This document shows, piece after piece, positions 52,311 to 62,100 of a DNA stretch of 64,000 bases (position 1 is the first letter of the stretch; the number at the start of each line of letters is the position of its first letter). A program made the translations under genes and the position numbers. The notes below the pieces were generated by a model. That model did not search any database. It saw only the letters and a program-made list of their open reading frames with translations, and had not been told where the DNA came from. Source of the DNA: Lysinibacillus_B sp036662795 (lineage in GTDB: Bacteria; Bacillota; Bacilli; Bacillales_A; Planococcaceae); the NCBI RefSeq assembly GCF_036662795.1, contig NZ_JBAFWZ010000007.1, positions 92,012 through 156,011 on the forward strand, in the 5' to 3' direction.

Positions 52311-52403
52311 GAAAGGAGGGAGGCTCTTTTGAATTATTTAACTAGTATGCATCATTAGGAGCATACACATCACAAATATTTAAAAGAGCTGTCGAGAACA
52401 TTG
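52311..52403 (+). promoter_or_regulatory. recG translation leader: strong ribosome site, hairpin with in-frame mini-ORF, TTG start
   Basis: GAAAGGAGGG (52311-52320) is directly followed by a stem in which 52322-52334 (GGCTCTTTTGAAT) pairs with 52378-52390: 13 pairs, two of them G-T. An inner GTATGC/GCATAC stem (52345-52350/52361-52366) lies inside. Ten bases after the hairpin comes the recG TTG (52401). The hairpin also contains a nine-codon frame (52329-52358, MNYLTSMHH, stop TAG) in the same frame as recG. No T run follows, so this is not a terminator. It may fold the ribosome site next to the TTG, or encode a leader peptide. Confidence 0.6.
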
Positions 52404-54449
52404 TTAGATAGCATAAATGAACCTGTTACAAGCTTAAAAGGAATCGGTAAGGAAACCGCTGAGCAGCTTGCAACACTTGGAATTCATACTATTGAAGATC
52501 TAGTTTGGACATTTCCTTATCGTCATGAGGATTTTAGATTAAAGGATTTAGTAGAAACGCCACATAATGAGCGAGTAACGATTGAAGCACGTGTAGAGAG
52601 TATGCCAGCGGCCGTGTTTTTGGGCAAGAATAAGCAACGATTAACAGTTAATGTATTAGCCGGAAGGCATTTAGTGAAGGTTGTTTTCTTTAATCAAAAC
52701 TACTTACGACAAAAATTAGTACCAGGTACTATTATTACAGTAACAGGTAAATGGGATAGGGGGCGACAAGTTATTGTCGGTTCGTCTGTTTCGTTTGGTC
52801 CTAAGCATGAGAGGGTCGATTTTGAACCGGTTTATAGCCTAAGGGGGAATATTGGGCAAAAACGTTTTCGTAAATATATGAGACAGGCGTTAGATGAGGT
52901 TAGTACTATAATTTCTGAAACCTTACCACCTCAGTTACGAGATAGCTATAAATTAGTATCCATTGTAGAAGCCCTAGAAGGTGTTCATTTTCCGAAAGAT
53001 GCAAATCATGCAAAACAAGCAAGACGTCGCTTTGTTTATGAGGAATTGTTATCATTCCAGCTCCGAATACAAGCATTACGAAAGGCGCGAAAGGATAATG
53101 AGCAAGGTGTTTCTATTCACTATGATTTATCCAAGCTACGGCAATTTATTGCTTCGCTCCCTTATGAACTGACTGGCGCACAAAAGCGTGTTGTAAATGA
53201 AATTTGTAAGGATTTAAAGGAGCCCCACCGTATGAATCGATTGCTTCAGGGAGATGTAGGCTCGGGGAAAACAGTGGTAGCTGCAATTGGTTTATATGCA
53301 GCGGTTACTGCTGGTTATCAAGGGGCGTTGATGGCACCAACTGAAATTTTAGCAGAGCAACATGCCCAATCGCTACGAGCATGGTTTGCCCCGATAGGTA
53401 TTCGAGTAGAATTACTTTCAGGGTCAACAAAAACAAAAGTAAGACGAGAGTTACTAGATGGATTAGCAACTGGTGATATTAATATATTAATTGGAACGCA
53501 TGCCTTAATTCAACCAGATGTTAGTTTTAATAAACTAGGCTTTGTTATAACGGATGAGCAGCATCGTTTCGGTGTAGAACAGCGCCGTGTATTGAGAGAT
53601 AAAGGAGAAAATCCTGATGTGCTCTTTATGACGGCTACACCAATTCCACGTACTTTAGCCATTACGGCATTTGGGGAAATGGATGTATCCATTATCGATG
53701 AACTTCCTGCTGGACGAAAGAAAATTGAAACACATTGGCTAAAGCATGAACAGCTTGGGTCTGTGCTAACGAAAATGGAAACGGAGCTACGTAGTGGCAG
53801 ACAAGCATATGTTATTTGCCCTCTAATAGAAGAGTCAGATAAATTGGATGTACAAAATGTGGTAGAAGTTTATGAGGGGTTAGTAACATATTTTAATGGT
53901 AGATACCAAGTAGGGTTAATGCATGGTCGACTCCATCCGGATGAAAAGGATTCCGTTATGCGAGCGTTTAGTGAAGGAGAAATTCATGTTCTTGTATCTA
54001 CGACCGTTGTTGAGGTTGGGGTAAACGTACCGAATGCAACATTTATGGCCATCTATGATGCGGAGCGATTTGGATTAGCACAGCTTCACCAACTACGTGG
54101 ACGTGTTGGCCGTGGAGAGCACCAATCCTATTGTGTACTTATAGCGGATCCGAAAACAGATGAAGGTAAAGAGCGAATGGTGTCTATGACTGAGACAAAT
54201 GACGGCTTTCGTTTAGCTGAAAAGGATTTAGAGCTACGTGGACCTGGGGATTTCTTTGGTAAAAAGCAGAGTGGTTTACCAGAATTCAAAATGGCTGATT
54301 TAGTACATGATTACCGTGCGTTAGATGTAGCTAGACAAGATGCTGTAAAACTAATTAATGATAATCACTTTTGGGAATTGGAAGAATATGAACCTCTTCG
54401 CGTGATGCTTGAAAAATCAGGAGCACTGCAAGGAGAACGAATAGATTAA
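52401..54449 (+). CDS. recG: ATP-dependent DNA helicase RecG
   Basis: Branch-migrating helicase that remodels stalled forks and Holliday junctions. 682 residues from the TTG at 52401, the same length I recall for B. subtilis RecG. N-terminal wedge/OB domain (about 10-160, LKGIGKETAEQLATLGI, TFPYRHEDFRLKDL), Walker A LQGDVGSGKTVVAA (about 281-294), DEQHRFGVEQR (about 384-394), TATPIPRTLAITAFGEMDVS, and the RecG TRG region RGPGDFFGKKQSGLPEF. No ATG is available in frame between the upstream TAG at 52356 and this start. Confidence 0.95.
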   Translation: MLDSINEPVTSLKGIGKETAEQLATLGIHTIEDLVWTFPYRHEDFRLKDLVETPHNERVTIEARVESMPAAVFLGKNKQRLTVNVLAGRHLVKVVFFNQNYLRQKLVPGTIITVTGKWDRGRQVIVGSSVSFGPKHERVDFEPVYSLRGNIGQKRFRKYMRQALDEVSTIISETLPPQLRDSYKLVSIVEALEGVHFPKDANHAKQARRRFVYEELLSFQLRIQALRKARKDNEQGVSIHYDLSKLRQFIASLPYELTGAQKRVVNEICKDLKEPHRMNRLLQGDVGSGKTVVAAIGLYAAVTAGYQGALMAPTEILAEQHAQSLRAWFAPIGIRVELLSGSTKTKVRRELLDGLATGDINILIGTHALIQPDVSFNKLGFVITDEQHRFGVEQRRVLRDKGENPDVLFMTATPIPRTLAITAFGEMDVSIIDELPAGRKKIETHWLKHEQLGSVLTKMETELRSGRQAYVICPLIEESDKLDVQNVVEVYEGLVTYFNGRYQVGLMHGRLHPDEKDSVMRAFSEGEIHVLVSTTVVEVGVNVPNATFMAIYDAERFGLAQLHQLRGRVGRGEHQSYCVLIADPKTDEGKERMVSMTETNDGFRLAEKDLELRGPGDFFGKKQSGLPEFKMADLVHDYRALDVARQDAVKLINDNHFWELEEYEPLRVMLEKSGALQGERID

Positions 54450-54455
54450 CGAGTA

Positions 54456-54497
54456 GAACGCAACAATAATACGAAAAGTTGTTGCGTTCCTTTTTTT
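54456..54497 (+). terminator. Terminator after recG
   Basis: Perfect 11-bp stem GAACGCAACAA (54456-54466)/TTGTTGCGTTC (54479-54489), then CTTTTTTT. Its right arm overlaps the -35 box of the fapR promoter. Confidence 0.9.
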
Positions 54498-54510
54498 ATA
54501 CATGTATACT
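54482..54510 (+). promoter_or_regulatory. Promoter of the fapR-plsX-fabD-fabG operon
   Basis: TTGCGT (54482-54487), 17 bases, TATACT (54505-54510). The FapR operator begins four bases downstream, over the predicted start site. Confidence 0.7.
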
Positions 54511-54513
54511 GCT

Positions 54514-54532
54514 ATTAGTACCAAGTGCTAAT
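54514..54532 (+). promoter_or_regulatory. FapR operator
   Basis: TTAGTACCAAGTGCTAA (54515-54531) is an imperfect palindrome matching the FapR box pattern (TTAGTACC...TACTAA type). FapR bound here would block the promoter; malonyl-CoA releases it. Self-regulation of fapR and the downstream fab genes is expected. Confidence 0.85.
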
Positions 54533-54558
54533 ACTAAATAAGAAGGTGACGAGTGACG

Positions 54559-55131
54559 ATGAAACTTACAAAAAAAGATCGCCAACTTAAGCTAACAGAA
54601 ACAATAACAGATAATCCATTCGTCACTGATGAACAGTTAGCCTCTAAGTTTGCTGTAAGTGTTCAAACGATTCGACTAGACAGAATGGAGTTATCTATTC
54701 CTGAATTGCGCGAACGTATAAAGGATGTAGCGGCTAAAAACTATGAAAATGAAGTAAAGTCGTTACCGCTCGATGAAGTAATTGGTGAAATTATTGATAT
54801 TGAATTAGATAATCGTGCCCTATCCATATTTGATGTAGGTGAGGAGCACGTATTCCAACGTAACGGTATTGCAAGGGGACATCACTTATTTGCACAGGCT
54901 AACTCGCTTGCGGTAGCTGTAATAAATGACGAACTTGCATTAACGGTAAAATCTAACGTTGCATTTGTGAAGCCTGTAAAAGCAGGGGAGCGAGTTGTAA
55001 CAAAAGCAGTCGTGCGCACACAACACTCAGAAAAAAATAGAACATTCGTTGACGTTATATCAACAGTAGACAATGAAGTAGTGTTTAAAGGTGAATTCGA
55101 AATGTATCGCACGAAAGGTGGAAATATATAA
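54559..55131 (+). CDS. fapR: Malonyl-CoA-responsive transcriptional repressor FapR
   Basis: Represses fatty acid and phospholipid synthesis genes until malonyl-CoA binds. 190 residues from the ATG at 54559 (AAGGTG about ten bases upstream); a GTG two codons earlier is possible. N-terminal DeoR-like helix-turn-helix (about 20-45, DEQLASKFAVSVQTIRLDRM) and linker LSIPELRERIKDVA. The C-terminal hot-dog effector domain includes RGHHLFAQANSLAVAVINDE. Stop overlaps the plsX start. Confidence 0.96.
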   Translation: MKLTKKDRQLKLTETITDNPFVTDEQLASKFAVSVQTIRLDRMELSIPELRERIKDVAAKNYENEVKSLPLDEVIGEIIDIELDNRALSIFDVGEEHVFQRNGIARGHHLFAQANSLAVAVINDELALTVKSNVAFVKPVKAGERVVTKAVVRTQHSEKNRTFVDVISTVDNEVVFKGEFEMYRTKGGNI

Positions 55132-56114
55132 TGAAATTAGCAGTAGATGGAATGGGTGGCGACAACGCACCACAAGCCATTGTAGAAGGAGTTCTTCTAG
55201 CACTAGAAGATTTTTCTGATATTGAGATTTTACTTTATGGTAAGCAGGATGAAATGAATCCATATTTAAAGCAGCATCCACGCCTACAGATTATTCATTG
55301 TGAAGAAGTAATTGAAGGAGAAGACGACCCTGCGCGTGCAGTTCGTCGTAAAAAAGACTCATCAATGACACGTATGCTTGAAGCGGTTGCAGATGGTACT
55401 GCAGATGCTTGTCTTTCAGCTGGAAATACAGGAGCGCTAATGGCGGGTGGTTTATTTAAAGTTGGTCGTATTGATGGTGTAGCGCGTCCAGCTCTTGCAA
55501 CAACGCTTCCAACAATAGATGGTAATGGATTTTTAATGCTTGATTTAGGGGCGAATTCGGATGCTAAGCCGGAGCATATTTTACAGTATGCCATAATGGG
55601 TGATATTTACGCCAAGAAGGTACGCGGCTATAGTGAGCCCCGCATCGGTCTATTAAATATCGGTACGGAAGAAAAAAAGGGAAATGAGTTAACAAAAGCA
55701 TCATTCGATCTTCTTCAAGAAGGCCATATAAACTTTGAAGGGAATGTAGAGGCAAGAGAGCTTTTAAACGGTGTGGCAGATGTTGTTGTAACAGATGGTT
55801 TTACAGGGAATATGGTATTAAAGTCCATTGAAGGAACAGCAGGTGCCTTATTTTCAATGTTAAAAGGAGCTTTTATGGCTTCAACAAAGTCTAAACTTGC
55901 AGCAGTTCTCGTAAAAAATGACTTGAAAGAATTAAAAACAAAAATGGACTATACAGAATACGGTGGTGCAGCCTTATTCGGCTTAAAAGCACCTGTAATC
56001 AAAGCGCATGGTTCTTCAAATGCGAGAGCGATTTACAGTGCGATAAAGCAAGCTCGTACAATGGTTGAGCATGATGTATGCACAACGATTCAAGAAACGA
56101 TCTCAAAAGCATAA
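55131..56114 (+). CDS. plsX: Phosphate acyltransferase PlsX
   Basis: Converts acyl-ACP to acyl-phosphate for glycerophospholipid synthesis. 327 residues starting MKLAVDGMGGDNAPQAIVEG, the family signature, with SAGNTGALMAGGLFKVGRI and TDGFTGNMVLKSIEGTAG. Overlaps fapR by one base. Uses ACP made by acpP downstream. Confidence 0.97.
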   Translation: MKLAVDGMGGDNAPQAIVEGVLLALEDFSDIEILLYGKQDEMNPYLKQHPRLQIIHCEEVIEGEDDPARAVRRKKDSSMTRMLEAVADGTADACLSAGNTGALMAGGLFKVGRIDGVARPALATTLPTIDGNGFLMLDLGANSDAKPEHILQYAIMGDIYAKKVRGYSEPRIGLLNIGTEEKKGNELTKASFDLLQEGHINFEGNVEARELLNGVADVVVTDGFTGNMVLKSIEGTAGALFSMLKGAFMASTKSKLAAVLVKNDLKELKTKMDYTEYGGAALFGLKAPVIKAHGSSNARAIYSAIKQARTMVEHDVCTTIQETISKA

Positions 56115-56145
56115 TGTATTATAGATAACAAAGGGGAACAGAACG

Positions 56146-57099
56146 ATGACGAAAATAGCTTTTATTTTTCCGGGACAAGGCTCACAACAAGTAGGGATGG
56201 GTGCAGAGCTTGTTGTAAATAGTGAAGAAAGTAAAGCATTTTATAATCAAGCAGATGAGCAGCTTGGCTTTGAATTATCGAAGCTAATGCTAGAAGGCCC
56301 GCAAGAGGAGCTAACATTAACGTACAATGCTCAACCAGCCCTGTTAACAACAGCGGTAATGGTTGCTTCAAAGCTAATGAAGGCAGGAATAAAACCGGAC
56401 TATACAGCGGGTCATTCATTAGGGGAATATAGTGCATTAGTCGCTTCAGGAGTAATGTCTTTTAGCGAGGCTGTCCAGATTGTACACAAACGTGGTTTAT
56501 TTATGGACGAGGCTGTACCTGCTGGTGTAGGTGCTATGGCAGCTATATTAGGTTTAGAGGCTGAGGCATTACGTCAAGTAACAGATGCGGTTACAAATGA
56601 TAGTTCTCATAATGAGGTTGTTCAAATTGCTAATATAAACTGTCCAGGACAAATTGTTATTTCTGGTACTGCGAAAGGCGTAGAGTTAGCAAGTATTGCT
56701 GCAAAGGAAGCGGGTGCTAAACGGGCAATTCCGTTAGTAGTGAGTGGGCCATTCCATTCTGAATTAATGCGTCCCGCTTCAGAAAAATTACGTGGAGCAA
56801 TAGCTGAAATTTCCTTGTCAGCTCCACAAATCCCGGTTATTGGAAATGTTTGGGCGAAAGAGTTAAAGGATGTTTCGACAATCGAGCATGAATTAGTAGA
56901 GCAAGTATACAGTCCTGTTGATTGGGAAGGGTCTGTTCGTGAAATGATTGCACAAGGTGTAAACGTCTTTATCGAATGTGGACCGGGTAAAGTATTAAGT
57001 GGTCTAGTGAAAAAGGTTGACCGTTCAGCTGCAACCTATTGTGTATACGATGAGGCGTCATTAGAGGCGGTTATTGAGGCGTCAAAGGAGTGGGCTTAA
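56146..57099 (+). CDS. fabD: Malonyl-CoA:ACP transacylase
   Basis: Loads malonyl groups onto ACP. 317 residues; FIFPGQGSQQVGMG at the start, nucleophile Ser in GHSLGEYSALVA (about 90), and catalytic His in GPFHSELM. AAGGGGAA precedes the ATG. Its stop overlaps the fabG start (TAATG). Confidence 0.97.
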   Translation: MTKIAFIFPGQGSQQVGMGAELVVNSEESKAFYNQADEQLGFELSKLMLEGPQEELTLTYNAQPALLTTAVMVASKLMKAGIKPDYTAGHSLGEYSALVASGVMSFSEAVQIVHKRGLFMDEAVPAGVGAMAAILGLEAEALRQVTDAVTNDSSHNEVVQIANINCPGQIVISGTAKGVELASIAAKEAGAKRAIPLVVSGPFHSELMRPASEKLRGAIAEISLSAPQIPVIGNVWAKELKDVSTIEHELVEQVYSPVDWEGSVREMIAQGVNVFIECGPGKVLSGLVKKVDRSAATYCVYDEASLEAVIEASKEWA

Positions 57100-57842
57100 T
57101 GAGTTTAAAAGGTAAAACAGCAGTGGTGACTGGCGGTTCGCGCGGGATTGGTCGCGCAATTTGCTTAGAGCTAGCACAACAAGGTGCAAATGTTATAGTG
57201 AATTATAGTGGTAGTGAGCAAAAGGCAAAGGACGTAGTGGCAGAAATTGAAGCACTCGGCTCTAAAGCGGTTGCTGTACAGGCGAACGTCGCAGATACGG
57301 ATTCGGTACAGGCTTTAATGCAAACAGCACTCGATGTCTTTGGTTCGATTGACATTTTAGTAAATAATGCGGGAATTACTCGTGATAATTTATTAATGCG
57401 TATGAAGGAAAATGAATGGGATGACGTCATTAATACTAATTTAAAAGGTGTGTTCCTTTGCACGAAAGCGGTCACTCGTCAAATGATGAAGCAACGCGCT
57501 GGGCGTATTATCAATATTTCGTCAATCGTTGGTGTTGCGGGGAACCCAGGACAAGCAAATTACGTTGCAGCTAAGGCGGGGGTAATTGGATTAACGAAAA
57601 CAACTGCGCAAGAGCTTGCGAGTCGAAACATTCTAGTTAATGCTATTGCGCCTGGCTTTATTACGACAGAAATGACAGAAGGCTTACCAGAAGATATAAA
57701 AGAAACAATGTTAAAGCAAATTCCATTAGCAAAGCTAGGACAACCGGAAGATATTGCAAAAGCAGTTGTATTTTTAGCGTCAGACAATGCTAACTATATT
57801 ACGGGACAAACGCTGCATATTGATGGCGGTCTAGTGATGTAA
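57099..57842 (+). CDS. fabG: 3-oxoacyl-ACP reductase
   Basis: NADPH-dependent reduction of 3-ketoacyl-ACP. 247 residues from the ATG at 57099, with AAAGGAG upstream. Short-chain dehydrogenase motifs: TGGSRGIGRAICLEL, NNAGITRDNLLMRM, catalytic Ser in INISSIVGVAGNPGQ and YVAAKAG (Tyr, Lys). Confidence 0.97.
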   Translation: MSLKGKTAVVTGGSRGIGRAICLELAQQGANVIVNYSGSEQKAKDVVAEIEALGSKAVAVQANVADTDSVQALMQTALDVFGSIDILVNNAGITRDNLLMRMKENEWDDVINTNLKGVFLCTKAVTRQMMKQRAGRIINISSIVGVAGNPGQANYVAAKAGVIGLTKTTAQELASRNILVNAIAPGFITTEMTEGLPEDIKETMLKQIPLAKLGQPEDIAKAVVFLASDNANYITGQTLHIDGGLVM

Positions 57843-57929
57843 GATGGAAAAGCATAAGTGTAAGTGTTAGGATTGACAAGGACTAAGTAAGACTCTTACG
57901 TTTTCCTATATTGAGGGGAGGTGACCGAT

Positions 57930-58166
57930 TTGACTACAGTATTAGAACGCGTAACGAAAGTAGTCGTTGACCGTTTAGGTGTTGACGAAAGCGAAGTGAA
58001 AGTAGAAGCTTCTTTCCGTGACGATTTAGGTGCAGATTCATTAGATGTTGTTGAGCTTGTAATGGAACTTGAAGATGAGTTTGACATGGAAATTTCTGAT
58101 GAAGACGCAGAAAAAATTGCGACAGTTGGTGACGCAATTTCATACATTGAAAGTAAAGTAAGCTAA
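57930..58166 (+). CDS. acpP: Acyl carrier protein
   Basis: 78-residue carrier of growing acyl chains. Phosphopantetheine is attached to Ser in DDLGADSLDVVELVMELED (about Ser39). The TTG start at 57930 is chosen because GGGAGGTGA lies seven bases upstream and the resulting N-terminus (TTVLERVTKVVVDRLGVDE) aligns with B. subtilis AcpA; the GTG at 57921 overlaps that site. TTGACA at 57874 in the gap after fabG may belong to a promoter, but no -10 fits. Confidence 0.96.
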   Translation: MTTVLERVTKVVVDRLGVDESEVKVEASFRDDLGADSLDVVELVMELEDEFDMEISDEDAEKIATVGDAISYIESKVS

Positions 58167-58175
58167 AATATAAAG

Positions 58176-58219
58176 AGGCACGTTTCAACGCGAGTAGCGT
58201 TGATAACGTTGCCTTTTTT
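58176..58219 (+). terminator. Terminator after acpP
   Basis: Outer AGGCA and CGTT pair with AACG and TGCCT around a one-base bulge; an inner CAACGC/GCGTTG hairpin, then TTTTTTC. Confidence 0.88.
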
Positions 58220-58292
58220 CAGTTGTTTTAAAATAGATTATGGAATGTGTATGAAATAAAGCGATTGTGAGCGATAATTTGTAAGAATCCCT

Positions 58293-58321
58293 TTGCGCAA
58301 ACGATACGAACAATGTAAACT
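58293..58321 (+). promoter_or_regulatory. Possible promoter of rnc-smc-ftsY
   Basis: TTGCGC (58293-58298), 17 bases, TAAACT (58316-58321). Moderate match; 34 bases before rnc. Confidence 0.45.
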
Positions 58322-58355
58322 AAACGTTAGAAACTAGTAGGAAGGCAGATAGTCC

Positions 58356-59117
58356 ATGACGATAAGAAAAAAAGGAATTAATCAGAAATCTGGCGTGTTA
58401 CCAGAAAGAGTACGCGTTCAATTTCAAATGCTACAAGATGGGCTGAACATTCAGTTTGACAACAAAAATTTATTATATCAAGCATTCACACATTCATCCT
58501 ATGTGAATGAACATCGTCGTAAACAATTTACGGACAACGAGCGACTAGAATTTTTAGGAGATGCAGTACTTGAGCTTTCTGTTTCGAAGTATTTATTTGA
58601 AAAATTCCCGCAAATGAGTGAGGGTGAACTAACGAAGCTTCGTGCATCGATCGTTTGTGAGCCCTCACTAGTTATTTTTGCCAATGAATTAAACTTCGGA
58701 CAATATGTCCTTTTAGGTAAAGGAGAGGAGCTAACCGGTGGGAGAGAGCGTCCAGCCTTACTTGCAGACGTATTTGAATCTTTTGTTGGAGCACTATACT
58801 TAGATCAAGGGCTCGATATTGTTGTTGCATTTCTAGAGCGAATTGTTTTCCCGAAAGTGGAAGTCGGTGCTTTTTCGCATGTTATAGACTTCAAAAGTCA
58901 GCTACAAGAAATGGTTCAGCAGTCCAACAATGGAATATTGAATTATGAAATTGTAGATGAGAAGGGTCCAGCCCATAATCGTACATTTGTATCGCGAGTT
59001 TTATTAAATGACAATGAACTTGGAATTGGGCATGGGAAATCGAAGAAAGAGGCTGAGCAACGAGCAGCACAATGTGCGATGAGCATATTAAAGAAACAGG
59101 GACAGGAAGGGGATTAA
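58356..59117 (+). CDS. rnc: Ribonuclease III
   Basis: Cuts double-stranded RNA, including rRNA precursors and scRNA. 253 residues: endonuclease domain with the signature NERLEFLGDAVLELSVSKYL (about 60-79) and a second acidic cluster in LLADVFESFVGALYLDQG; C-terminal dsRNA-binding domain (about 172-245, DFKSQLQEMVQQ to GKSKKEAEQRAAQCAM). smc begins one base after its stop. Confidence 0.97.
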   Translation: MTIRKKGINQKSGVLPERVRVQFQMLQDGLNIQFDNKNLLYQAFTHSSYVNEHRRKQFTDNERLEFLGDAVLELSVSKYLFEKFPQMSEGELTKLRASIVCEPSLVIFANELNFGQYVLLGKGEELTGGRERPALLADVFESFVGALYLDQGLDIVVAFLERIVFPKVEVGAFSHVIDFKSQLQEMVQQSNNGILNYEIVDEKGPAHNRTFVSRVLLNDNELGIGHGKSKKEAEQRAAQCAMSILKKQGQEGD

Positions 59118-59118
59118 T

Positions 59119-62100
59119 ATGTTCTTAAAGCGCCTTGAAGTAATTGGCTTCAAATCTTTTGCAGAGCGTATTGGTATTGATTTTGTCCCCGGTGTGACGG
59201 CTGTAGTCGGTCCCAACGGAAGTGGAAAGAGTAATGTTACAGACGCTATTCGCTGGGTATTAGGCGAACAATCTGCAAAATCACTACGTGGTGCCAAAAT
59301 GGAAGATATCATCTTTGCAGGAAGTGATTCACGAAAGCCATTAAATTTCGCTGAAGTAACACTTGTATTAGATAACGAGGACGAACAGGTTGGCATCCCT
59401 TACACTGAAATTAGTGTGACGAGACGTGTGTATCGTTCAGGTGATAGCGAATACTTGCTAAATAATCAGCAATGTCGCCTGAAGGATATTACGGACTTGT
59501 TTATGGATTCTGGACTCGGCAAAGAAGCATTCTCGATCATTTCGCAAGGTCGAGTAGATGAAATACTAAATAGTCGACCTGACGACCGTCGCTCTATTTT
59601 TGAAGAGGCGGCTGGCGTATTAAAATATAAGCAACGTAAAAAAAAGGCTGAGCATAAGCTTGTCGAAACAGATGAAAACTTACATCGGGTATTAGATATT
59701 TTACACGAGCTTGATAGCCGACTTGAACCATTAAAAATGCAGGCGTCCTCAGCTAAAGATTATTTACGCATGACTACTGAGCTGAAAGATTTCGATATAG
59801 CATTAATTGTCCACGACTCCCATGAATGTGAACAAGCATTACAAACAATGAAAGCGGAATTCTCTGACCTAGAAGCGAAGGAGCTGCTCCATGCAGCGGA
59901 AATCGCTACACTTGAAAATAGTATGCGTCAAGTCCGTGATGATTTAAAGGCGCTTGATGCCAGCCTAGATACTTCACAAGCTCACTTAGTTGAGGCGACG
60001 GCTGAGGTTGAGCGTTGGGATGGTCGCAGAGCGTTGATCAATGAAAAACGCTCAAATGCAGAAAAACATTTAAATCAGCAGCGTGAAGCATTGCAAGAAG
60101 CAAAGCAAGAGGCAGGGCAACTTGCTGAAAATGAAGCAGAAAAAAATCAATTATTCTTACAAAAACAGCAGGAGCTTGGGCAATTAAAACAGGCGATTAA
60201 GAGGCTAGAGCAGGCATTAACTCGCTCAGCTTCAGAGATTGAAAAGGAAATCGAAGCTTCGAAAAATAGTTATATTGATTTATTAAATGAAGAAGCAACC
60301 GTAAAAAATGAGTTAAAGCATATCGAACAGCAGCTCGTGCAACAGCAGGAAACAGCAGAACGAATAACAGATCGTTCGTCTGAAATGCAAAAGGAGCTTG
60401 CTAGCATCGTTGCGCAAAAGAATGATGCAGCAAAACTATTACACAATGCTCAACAGAAAATACAAGATCAACTTGCGCAATTTGAGATTATTGAGCTAGG
60501 GCTAAAGCAGGCGACATCTAAATTTGATGAAAAGCAAGCTATGTTATATAAAGCTTATCAGCACCATCAACAGTTAAAAGCGCGTAAAGAAACATTAGCG
60601 GAGCTTGAGTCGGATTTTTCAGGTTTCTTTCAAGGGGTTAAAGAGGTACTTCTTGCTCGAGATAAAGGTGAATTAGCGGGTATTGAAGGAGCGGTCGCGG
60701 AGCTTATTCAAGTGAAAGGTGAGTATTCTCAAGCGATTGAAACAGCATTAGGTGCAGCCTCTCAACATATTGTGACGGTAAATGAACAGCATGCGCAGCA
60801 AGCAATAGGTTGGTTAAAATTAAAGCGCGCTGGTCGTGCTACATTTTTACCGAAAACAGTTATGAAATCGCGCAAGGTATTGCCAGCTCAGCTGTCCCAA
60901 GCTATGGAGCATCCAGCGTTTGTAAATGTAGCCTATGAGCTCGTTACATATGAAGAATCCAATCGTACTATTATTGAAAATTTATTAGGGAATGTCCTTG
61001 TAGCATCTAACCTACAAGGGGCAAGCCAGATTGCTCGTCTTGTTGGTTTTAAATACAGAGTTGTCACACTTGAAGGAGATATTGTAAATGCGGGTGGTTC
61101 ACTAACTGGAGGAGCTAATAAGCAACAGTCATCCTTATTTACTAGAAAAGCAGAGCTTGATACATTAACGGCAAAAATAGCACAAATGGAAAAATCCATT
61201 GAAGAGGCTGAAAAAACAGTAGCATCGGAAAAAGAACGAATTGCTAGTTTAAGAAATGAGCTCGACGAAATTAAGCTGCAAGGGGATGAATTGCGCGTTC
61301 AAGAGCAAAACCATCGTGCTACGCTGTTAGAACTTGAAATGACAGAAAAAAGTTTACAAGCAAATGTCACAATCGCATCGTCAGAACAATCATCTATGTC
61401 TACTCGTGGTGTTACGCTAGCCGAGCAAAAAGAACAGGTAGTGGGACGTTTGCAGGAGCTTACTCATGAGCTTAAAAAAATAAATGAACATGTTGAACAA
61501 TTAACGTTGGCGAAGGCGCAAGGGGACACACAAAAGGATGTTCTACGTGAACAATTGGCACAGAAACGTTCTGAGCAAGCTGTTGTGCAGGAACAGTTAA
61601 CACAAATCCAAGTAGCAACGGCTGATATTGCAATAAATTTAGCAAAAGTAAATGAAACAATCGAAAAAATTTCCCAGGAAATCGAGTGGCTTCAGTCTGA
61701 TAAGGGATCAAATGGTCATACGTTAGAGGAAATTCAACGAGCAGAAATTGAATGGTCAACAAAACGTCAAAATTTAACCGACACTATTCAACAACAACGC
61801 GAGAATAAAGAAGCATTACAGCAGCAAGTGACTACTGTTGAAGAAAAACTGAATGAGAAGCAGCGTATTCATAAAGGGTTTGTTGAAGCGATTAATGCAT
61901 TAAATATTAAACGGAGTCGATTAGAATTCCACCAAAATAATTTATCCTTACAATTAGCAGAGCAGTACGAGTTAGAAATTGAAGAAGCCCAAGCTATTGC
62001 AACAGACATTGCGGATGTTGAGCAAGTGCGCCGTAAAGTAAAGCTGTTGAAGCAATCAATTGAAGAGCTAGGACCTGTAAATTTAACTGCTATCGATGAG

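Noticed and set aside
52322..52390. recG leader hairpin as an intrinsic terminator
   Set aside because: No T run follows the stem, so it was treated as a translation-level structure.
57874..57879. Consensus TTGACA upstream of acpP
   Set aside because: No acceptable -10 box at 16-18 bases, so not listed as a promoter.
58261..58280. Sequence resembling a lac operator (GATTGTGAGCGATAATTTG)
   Set aside because: Only a partial half-site resemblance, no palindrome and no lac genes; judged chance.
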